This document shows positions 5,128-9,781 of a stretch of DNA of 9,781 bases, in pieces; the first letter of the stretch is position 1, and each line of letters opens with the position of its first letter. The stretch lies in contig CALJZR010000024.1 in assembly GCA_937983635.1 (NCBI GenBank), forward strand, positions 1-9,781, given 5' to 3'. A model generated the notes under the pieces. It did not search any database. It saw nothing but the letters and a program-made list of their open reading frames with translations, and was not told where the DNA came from. This DNA is from an uncultured bacterium (lineage in GTDB: Bacteria > Patescibacteriota > Patescibacteriia > Patescibacteriales > UBA12465). The position numbers and the translations under genes are program-made.

Positions 5128-5883
5128 ATGTCTTTCAAATTAGTTTCCCTTAATCTCTGGTTGGGTGGCAAATTATTGCCTAATATCCTCGATTTTCTCC
5201 GGCAGGAAAAGCCGGATATTTTAATTTTACAGGAAGCCTATAGCGGTACTGATTTAGCTTTGGCGGAACGCTTCCGTTCCTTGCCTTTAATTCAAGAAGC
5301 TTTGTCTTTGCCCTTTGTCTTTTTTTCTCCGGCCGGTTTTTTTCCGGGAGCGGGGGTGGAGTTTGGCAATGCCATCTTGTCCCGTTTTCCTTTTCAAGAA
5401 ACTGAAACCATCTTCTTTGACCAGCCCTTTGCCAGCGTGCCCCATCATGAAGATCTAAGTGCCGACCATACTCTTAGTCCCCGTAATCTCCAGCGGGTCT
5501 CGGTAATGATTGATAATCAGAGCTATCAGATTTTCAATACTCAAGGCATTTGGGCTTGTAATGATGACGATAGTGAGCGTCGGCTGCTAATGAGCCAGAC
5601 CATTGTTGGACAGATTAAAGGCCGGGAAAGAGTGATTTTGGGCGGAGATTTAAATATTGTTCCCGGCACGAAAACAATTGCCAATATCGAAACTCAGCTC
5701 GTTAATGTTTTCTCCGGGCGACTGTCTAGCACTTTTAATCTCCGTCAGAAGCAGAATCCTAAATTTGCTGACTTTGCCGTGGACTTTATCTTTGCCAGCC
5801 CGGACATCAAGGTGCTTAAATCTGCTTGCCCCGACGTGGATATTTCCGATCACTTGCCCCTAATCTGTGAGTTTGAGGCTTAG
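5128..5883 (+). CDS. Endonuclease/exonuclease/phosphatase (EEP) superfamily hydrolase
   Basis: The protein has 251 residues, a normal single-domain EEP length, with no signal peptide, so it is probably cytosolic. The family uses a divalent metal to cleave phosphodiester or phosphate-ester bonds in nucleic acids, lipids or nucleotides. Visible motifs are SLNLW with Asn9, LQE with Glu36 (metal), GNAILSR (80-86), GGDLN (172-176) with Asp174 and Asn176, VDFIFAS (218-224) with Asp219, and the final SDHLP (240-244) with Asp241 and His242. The segment usually read as N-x-H in this fold reads NTQG (137-140), so Gln139 occupies the place of a histidine that often takes part in catalysis. The other core residues are present. 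The substrate cannot be told from sequence; repair nuclease and phosphatase are both open. It is monocistronic between a short-leader promoter and a strong hairpin. Confidence 0.85.
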   Translation: MSFKLVSLNLWLGGKLLPNILDFLRQEKPDILILQEAYSGTDLALAERFRSLPLIQEALSLPFVFFSPAGFFPGAGVEFGNAILSRFPFQETETIFFDQPFASVPHHEDLSADHTLSPRNLQRVSVMIDNQSYQIFNTQGIWACNDDDSERRLLMSQTIVGQIKGRERVILGGDLNIVPGTKTIANIETQLVNVFSGRLSSTFNLRQKQNPKFADFAVDFIFASPDIKVLKSACPDVDISDHLPLICEFEA

Positions 5884-5917
5884 GGCTTATTGCCGCTTTT
5901 GTTGGTCCAAGCTATTA

Positions 5918-5948
5918 ACAAAAACTATCCTAGTCGGATAGTTTTTGT
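5918..5948. terminator. Bidirectional intrinsic terminator, perfect 13-bp stem
   Basis: ACAAAAACTATCC (5918-5930) pairs perfectly with GGATAGTTTTTGT (5936-5948) around the loop TAGTC. Each strand gives a stem ending in a T-tract. It lies between the convergent genes at 5128-5883 and 5960-7012 and probably ends both. Confidence 0.9.
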
Positions 5949-5959
5949 GTTTATAGTCT

Positions 5960-7012
5960 TTATATTTCTGGCGTTTGATTTAAGCCATGTGCCTGGCTTT
6001 CATGATAGCCGGCACTGCTTATTTCTATAAAATCGGCTTTGCCTTTCAATGATTCAATATCTTTAGCCCCGATATAAGTCATGCCTGAGGCCAGTCCGCC
6101 CAGTAATTTATTGATTATTGGAACGATGGAGCCTTTGTAGGGGATTTTTGTCATCTCGCCCTCAACGTGAACTATCTCCTCCACCTTGGAACCATCGAGG
6201 CTCATTTTTTTGACTGTAGCCAGCAGGCTAGCCATGCCGCGATATTCTTTATATTGTTTATTGTTGATAGTAATTATTTCACCCGGGCTCTCGGTTGTTC
6301 CAGAGAAAAAAGAACCGGACATGATGCAGTCGGCGCCGGCACCGATGGCTTTTACAATATCTCCTGAATATTTCAAACCGCCGTCGGCACACAAGGGAAC
6401 GCGTCCTTGGCTGGCTTCATAGACATCCATAATGGCGGTCAGTTGCGGCACGCCCGCACCGGCCATGATGCGGGTGGTGCACATAGAACCGGGACCAATT
6501 CCTATTTTGATGGCGTCCGCTTTTTTGCTGATAAAATATTCGGCCGCATCTTTAGTAGCGACATTGCCGACCATGACATCTATTTGCGGATAATTAGATT
6601 TAATATAGTCTAAGGTCTTGCCGGCTCTTTTAGAGTGGCCGTGGGCAACATCTAAAAAAATTATATCGACGCCGGCGGCAATTAAGGCGGGCAGGCGCTG
6701 CTCATAATCTTTGATTCCTAAAGCGGCGGCGCTTAATAGTTTATGTTTTTTAACGGCGGCCACTTCTTGAGCTTGCTCTTCAGTACTTAAAAAACGATGG
6801 ATAATTCCTAATCCGCCGAGACGGCCGAGGGCAATGGCCATTTCGCTTTCACAAACTGTATCCATGTTAGCCGCTAGGATGGGAATATCTATTTTATAAT
6901 TCTTAGTGACCTGGGTTTGAAAGCTTACATCTCGCCGAGAAATAATTTTATTATATTTAGGAACGATAAGGACATCATCAAAAGAATAGCCGCGGCCGAT
7001 AATTCTTGCCAT
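5960..7012 (-). CDS. IMP dehydrogenase/GMP reductase family protein without CBS domains (probably GMP reductase-like)
   Basis: This family of TIM-barrel enzymes interconverts guanine and xanthine or inosine nucleotides through a covalent cysteine intermediate. The 350 residues start with FDDVLIVP (11-18) and include AANMDTV (47-53), the active-site loop GIGPGSMCTTR (171-181) with Cys178 and Thr180, ADGG (209-212), YRGMAS (257-262), PYKG (291-294) and GGLASGMTYIGA (305-316). The pair of CBS domains that most IMP dehydrogenases insert after about residue 90 is absent. The stretch between GMAS and the Glu284 region is short and has no Arg-Tyr pair. In IMP dehydrogenases the mobile flap carries that pair to activate water, so reductase activity (GMP to IMP) looks more likely. 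The C-terminal ISSAGYHES (331-339) is, by contrast, dehydrogenase-like. Family call is firm; the direction of the reaction is an inference. The gene stands alone. Confidence 0.85.
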   Translation of the reverse strand: MARIIGRGYSFDDVLIVPKYNKIISRRDVSFQTQVTKNYKIDIPILAANMDTVCESEMAIALGRLGGLGIIHRFLSTEEQAQEVAAVKKHKLLSAAALGIKDYEQRLPALIAAGVDIIFLDVAHGHSKRAGKTLDYIKSNYPQIDVMVGNVATKDAAEYFISKKADAIKIGIGPGSMCTTRIMAGAGVPQLTAIMDVYEASQGRVPLCADGGLKYSGDIVKAIGAGADCIMSGSFFSGTTESPGEIITINNKQYKEYRGMASLLATVKKMSLDGSKVEEIVHVEGEMTKIPYKGSIVPIINKLLGGLASGMTYIGAKDIESLKGKADFIEISSAGYHESQAHGLNQTPEI

Positions 7013-7048
7013 ATTTTTATATTTTTAAGATTTAAAAACCCGTTGTTT

Positions 7049-7077
7049 ATTATGACCTTTTTGGAGCAATAAGTAAA
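7049..7077 (-). promoter_or_regulatory. Possible promoter of the IMPDH/GMPR family gene
   Basis: On the - strand TTTACT (7072-7077) and CATAAT (7049-7054) lie 17 bases apart. Both deviate from consensus. A start here would give a leader of about 30 bases. The rest of 7013-7197 is AT-rich divergent intergenic sequence with no other clear element. Confidence 0.4.
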
Positions 7078-7197
7078 GATATTCTTAATTAAATTATTTT
7101 GATATTTTATCACTTTTTTAATTTCCAATTTTTCTATACCAAATTTCTCGGATTTGCGCTAAAATATACTTATATAGCTTATTAATCTTTCAACTTT

Positions 7198-7938
7198 ATG
7201 ATCTTAAAAGACAAAGTCGCCATCGTCACCGGAGCGGGCCGAGGTATTGGCCGGGGCATCGCTCTCACCTTGGCGCGCGAAGGAGCAAAAGTGATTGTCA
7301 GTGATCTTAACCACGATGACTGTCTGAGTGTAGTGGCAGAACTAGAAAAGCAGGGCGCTCAGGCTTTAGCGGTGCAGTGCGATATTTCTCAAAAAGAAGC
7401 GGTGGACAAGTTAATGGCCGAGACCACCGCTAAGTTCGGGACTTTGGACATCTTGGTCAACAATGCCGGCATCTATCCCTTTAAGTCTTTCTTGGAAATG
7501 TCAGAAAGCGAGTGGGACAAGGTGATTAATGTTAATTTGAAGAGTATTTTCTTAGCTGCCCAAGCCGCCGCTAAGATAATGCCGGCGGGCGGGAAGATTG
7601 TTAATATTTCTTCCATTGCCGCTTTTGTTGGTTTTTCCGGTCTCACTCACTACTGCGCTTCTAAAGGAGGAATGAATGGCATGACCCGGGCTTTAGCTTT
7701 GGAGCTGGCAGAAAAGAAAATTAATGTTAATAACGTTGCTCCCGGAGCGATTGAAACTCCAGGGGCTACCGGCGCGATGACGGAAGAAGCAAGAAAACAG
7801 ACGAGCAGCAATATTCCTTGGGGCCGCATGGGCCAGCCGGAAGATATCGCCGCTGCTGTGGCCTTCTTGGCTTCTGCCGGGGCCGACTATATCACCGGCC
7901 AGACCTTAGTGGTTGATGGCGGTTATATTTTACGCTAG
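7198..7938 (+). CDS. Short-chain dehydrogenase/reductase (FabG/glucose dehydrogenase-like)
   Basis: This is a classical 246-residue SDR, an NAD(P)-dependent oxidoreductase acting on alcohols or ketones in the cytosol. TGAGRGIG (11-18) binds the cofactor, and Asp36 at the end of the second strand suggests a preference for NAD(H). NNAG (88-91) stabilises the core. The catalytic set is Asn113 (in NVN, 111-113), Ser139 (in NISS, 136-139), Tyr152 and Lys156 (YCASK, 152-156). APGAIETP (181-188) and DGGYILR (240-246) close the domain as in FabG-type enzymes. No fatty-acid or sugar gene is adjacent, so the substrate is unknown. The ATG at 7198 gives the usual N-terminus. A TATACT/TATATA region (7165-7176) could hold the -10, but I find no matching -35. 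It ends at its own terminator. Confidence 0.92.
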   Translation: MILKDKVAIVTGAGRGIGRGIALTLAREGAKVIVSDLNHDDCLSVVAELEKQGAQALAVQCDISQKEAVDKLMAETTAKFGTLDILVNNAGIYPFKSFLEMSESEWDKVINVNLKSIFLAAQAAAKIMPAGGKIVNISSIAAFVGFSGLTHYCASKGGMNGMTRALALELAEKKINVNNVAPGAIETPGATGAMTEEARKQTSSNIPWGRMGQPEDIAAAVAFLASAGADYITGQTLVVDGGYILR

Positions 7939-7958
7939 AGGAAAAAGATAGAAATAAT

Positions 7959-7985
7959 AAAAGCGGGCTTTAATGGCCCGCTTTT
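7959..7985 (+). terminator. Intrinsic terminator of the short-chain dehydrogenase gene
   Basis: AAAAGCGGGC (7959-7968) and GCCCGCTTTT (7976-7985) form a perfect 10-bp inverted repeat around a seven-base loop, 20 bases after the stop codon. Its T-tract overlaps the -35 of the next promoter by two bases. Confidence 0.88.
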
Positions 7986-8012
7986 GTGTATCGGCGGCTT
8001 TCATACTATAAT
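7984..8012 (+). promoter_or_regulatory. Promoter of the helicase operon, probably giving a leaderless mRNA
   Basis: TTGTGT (7984-7989) and a perfect TATAAT (8007-8012) are separated by 17 bases. Transcription normally begins about seven bases after the -10, which is at or next to the A of the ATG at 8020. The -35 starts inside the T-tract of the preceding terminator. Confidence 0.75.
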
Positions 8013-8019
8013 AGGAAAT

Positions 8020-9318
8020 ATGAAACAGAAAGAGGCGTTGAAAATTTTAGAAGCAGGCCATAATGTCTTGTTAACCGGTCCGGCCGGTAGCGGCAAGACT
8101 TTTTTATTGAATCAATATAGCGCCTATCTCAAGAAGAAGGGAATTGGCGTGGCTATTACCGCTTCCACCGGCATCGCCGCCACTCACATTGGTGGCCGCA
8201 CCATTCATTCTTGGGCGGGGATTGGGATTAAAGATAGTTTGAGTCAGCGGGACCTACAGTCTTTAGCCAAGAAAGCCTATCTTAAAAAACAGTTTGAAAA
8301 AACTGAGGTTTTAATCATTGACGAGATTTCCATGCTCCATGCTCACCGCTTGGATATGGTTAATCAAGTCTGTCAGGTTTTGAAAAAGAATTTTCTGCCT
8401 TTCGGCGGTTTGCAGGTGGTACTGTCCGGCGACTTTTTCCAGTTGCCGCCGATTTCTCCCGGCAACGAAGAAGCCGAGTTTGTGTACAAGGCTAAGGTTT
8501 GGCCGGAGATGGATATCCGCGTCTGCTATTTAGAAGAACAGCATCGGCAAAATGACGAGAAGATGACGAGGATTTTAGGGAGTCTGCGCCGCGATGAAGT
8601 GGGTGCGGAAACAGTCACCTTGTTGCAGAGCCGGATTAAAGAACGGCCGCAGGGAATGAGTCCGGTGCGCTTGTTTACCCATAATGTTGATGTTGATCGG
8701 ATTAATAATCACGAGCTAGATTTAATTGAAGCCGAACCTTATGTCTATCACATGACCAGCAGCGGCGACAAGAAATTGGTGACAACTTTGCAGAAGAGCT
8801 GTTTGGCGCCCTCGGATTTAGTGTTAAAGAAAGGAGCTTTAGTGATGTTTGTGAAAAATAAGTTTAAGGAAGAGCGGGCCGTTTATGTTAACGGCACCAC
8901 CGGCGTGGTGGTTGCTTTTGATGAATATAATTTCCCCATCGTGCGCTTGCGCAGTGGCGAAGAAATCGTGGTTAGTCCCGATAGCTGGACAATTGACGAT
9001 GATGATAAAGTTTTAGCCCGCATCAATCAGCTTCCTTTACGTTTAGCTTGGGCAATCAGTGTCCATAAGAGCCAGGGCATGACTTTGGAGGCAGCCGAAA
9101 TTGATTTGAGCCGTTCCTTCGGCTACGGCATGGGCTATGTCGCTCTTTCTCGTTTAAGCAGTCTCGCCGGTTTATATTTACTCGGTATTAATGACATGGC
9201 CTATAAGCTTGACCCCCAAGTTTTTGCTTTTGATCGGGAGTTAATTTTATTATCTGAACAGGCGCGGAAAAATTTTAATCCCAGAGATTTAAAAGGTCAG
9301 GCGCGTTTAGCTTATTAG
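8020..9318 (+). CDS. Pif1/RecD-type ATP-dependent DNA helicase (superfamily 1B)
   Basis: The protein is a 432-residue 5'-3' type helicase by family, probably acting on replication or recombination structures. Motif I is GPAGSGKT (20-27, ATP binding), motif Ia is TASTGIAATHIGG (48-60) and IHSWAGIG (62-69), and motif II is DEIS (101-104). Motif III is SGDFFQLPP (136-144), the arginine motif is EQHRQ (173-177), motif V is HKSQGMT (349-355) and motif VI is VALSRLSS (374-381). It is compact, with no extra N- or C-terminal domain. I chose the ATG at 8020, not the longer frame from a TTG at 7984, because the longer start lies in the terminator and the -35, and its 12 extra residues match nothing conserved. 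No Shine-Dalgarno sequence is visible. The DUF1294 gene follows after 19 bases with no terminator, so the two probably share a transcript. Confidence 0.93.
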   Translation: MKQKEALKILEAGHNVLLTGPAGSGKTFLLNQYSAYLKKKGIGVAITASTGIAATHIGGRTIHSWAGIGIKDSLSQRDLQSLAKKAYLKKQFEKTEVLIIDEISMLHAHRLDMVNQVCQVLKKNFLPFGGLQVVLSGDFFQLPPISPGNEEAEFVYKAKVWPEMDIRVCYLEEQHRQNDEKMTRILGSLRRDEVGAETVTLLQSRIKERPQGMSPVRLFTHNVDVDRINNHELDLIEAEPYVYHMTSSGDKKLVTTLQKSCLAPSDLVLKKGALVMFVKNKFKEERAVYVNGTTGVVVAFDEYNFPIVRLRSGEEIVVSPDSWTIDDDDKVLARINQLPLRLAWAISVHKSQGMTLEAAEIDLSRSFGYGMGYVALSRLSSLAGLYLLGINDMAYKLDPQVFAFDRELILLSEQARKNFNPRDLKGQARLAY

Positions 9319-9337
9319 TTAGCTTAATTATTTTTTT

Positions 9338-9640
9338 ATGAATTATTATTTAGCCGTTTTTATTATCTTCAACGTCTTCGCTTTCGTTTTGATGTTAGTT
9401 GATAAAGCGAAAGCGGTCCGGGGTAGCCAGGAACGACTTTCTGAGGGTCTGCTTTTTTTCTTAGCCACCGTTTTCGGGGCAGTCGGCGTCTACGCCGGCA
9501 TGTTTACTTGTCGGCACAAGACTCGTACTTGGTATTTCTTAATTGGCATCCCCCTTTTGATTATTGAGAACCTCGCCCTCCTTTATTGTCTCTACCTATT
9601 TTTCAGCCCGGAGGCAGGAATCATCAGTTTTAGTTTTTAG
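9338..9640 (+). CDS. DUF1294 family small membrane protein
   Basis: This 100-residue protein has about three hydrophobic segments (roughly 3-20, 37-57 and 66-88). The family hallmarks are present: VDKAKAVRG (21-29) after the first segment, a glycine-rich second segment (LATVFGAVGVYAGM, 42-55), then CRHKTR (58-63) and IGIPLL (69-74). The function of DUF1294 is unknown. It starts 19 bases after the helicase stop, on the same strand and with no terminator between, so it is probably the second gene of that operon. I see no convincing hairpin terminator after it. Confidence 0.88.
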   Translation: MNYYLAVFIIFNVFAFVLMLVDKAKAVRGSQERLSEGLLFFLATVFGAVGVYAGMFTCRHKTRTWYFLIGIPLLIIENLALLYCLYLFFSPEAGIISFSF

Positions 9641-9746
9641 CCAAGTTGAGCCGGACTTAGTCTGTTCATTTCCCATAATCGCATTTCTGTGGTACGATAA
9701 CGCTACCTGAAGACATGGCCTCGCCGCTTGTCTCTTGTTTAGCTAA

Positions 9747-9752
9747 TATAAT
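9747..9752 (+). promoter_or_regulatory. Possible -10 element upstream of the gene at the window edge
   Basis: A perfect TATAAT lies 21 bases before an ATG at 9774. No good -35 is found at 16-18 bases; the nearest TTG-type hexamer (TTGTCT, 9728-9733) is only 13 bases away. The rest of 9641-9773 holds no gene or hairpin that I can support. Confidence 0.35.
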
Positions 9753-9773
9753 TAATAAATTTATCATTACATT

Positions 9774-9781
9774 ATGAAAGA
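9774..9781 (+). CDS. Possible start of a downstream gene, cut by the window end
   Basis: ATGAAAGA is the only part visible (Met-Lys and part of a third codon). It is proposed because a TATAAT lies 21 bases upstream and the preceding bases are AT-rich, as before the other genes here. Nothing can be said about the product. Confidence 0.3.

Noticed and set aside
7984..8019. N-terminal extension of the helicase from a TTG at 7984 (12 extra residues)
   Set aside because: It starts inside the terminator T-tract and on the -35 element, its residues match no helicase motif, and the ATG at 8020 follows a perfect -10.
9641..9773. Possible small RNA or tRNA in the gap after the DUF1294 gene
   Set aside because: No cloverleaf, CCA-type end or strong hairpin was found by eye.
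9715..9777. 20-codon open frame whose TGA overlaps the ATG at 9774, possibly a leader peptide
   Set aside because: It is very short, has no promoter or regulatory codon run, and such overlaps arise easily by chance. It also lies partly upstream of the proposed -10.
1..9781. CRISPR array, insertion sequence or attachment site
   Set aside because: No regularly spaced repeats, transposase frame, terminal inverted repeats or tRNA-linked direct repeats were seen. The only direct repeats belong to the formyltransferase duplication and the terminators.

Overview
The window most likely comes from a member of the Candidate Phyla Radiation (Patescibacteria), possibly a Parcubacteria-like lineage. This is an inference from style, not from a marker gene. 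The genes are compact and short-leadered, no convincing Shine-Dalgarno sequences precede the starts, and the proteins are small single-domain versions of common families. Small intrinsic hairpin terminators sit between most units. Eleven stop codons can be read: seven are TAG, four are TAA and none is TGA.

Positions 1-2880 form an AT-rich block on the + strand that looks like an acquired defence island. It holds the 3' end of a probable type II restriction endonuclease gene, a complete cytosine-5 DNA methyltransferase with its own strong promoter, and a 393-residue protein with a HEPN-type (putative RNase) domain 16 bases after the methyltransferase. A bidirectional hairpin closes the block. 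Sample 60-base lines give 13 G+C in the HEPN gene (2521-2580) and 35 G+C in the helicase gene (8401-8460), so composition differs sharply across the window.

Positions 2903-5013 carry three - strand genes: a membrane-anchored protein of unknown function and two tandem paralogues of the PurN-type formyltransferase fold. The upstream paralogue (4354-5013) keeps the expected catalytic Asn, His and Asp. The downstream one (3578-4219) has lost the His and Asp. The two copies share an almost identical promoter, a leader box at identical spacing and similar terminators, so a whole transcription unit was duplicated and one copy then changed its active site.

Positions 5128-7012 hold a metal-dependent endonuclease/exonuclease/phosphatase-fold protein (+) converging on a CBS-less IMP dehydrogenase/GMP reductase family enzyme (-), separated by a perfect 13-bp bidirectional hairpin. 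The formyltransferase-like genes and this enzyme give the middle of the window a loose purine-nucleotide theme, though no operon links them.

Positions 7198-9640 hold a + strand short-chain dehydrogenase with its own terminator, then a Pif1/RecD-type DNA helicase and a small DUF1294 membrane protein in a probable operon. The helicase promoter overlaps the U-tract of the preceding terminator and lies so close to the ATG that the mRNA is probably leaderless. The window ends just inside what may be the start of another gene at 9774. Apart from the partly unexplained 9641-9773 there are no long empty stretches.
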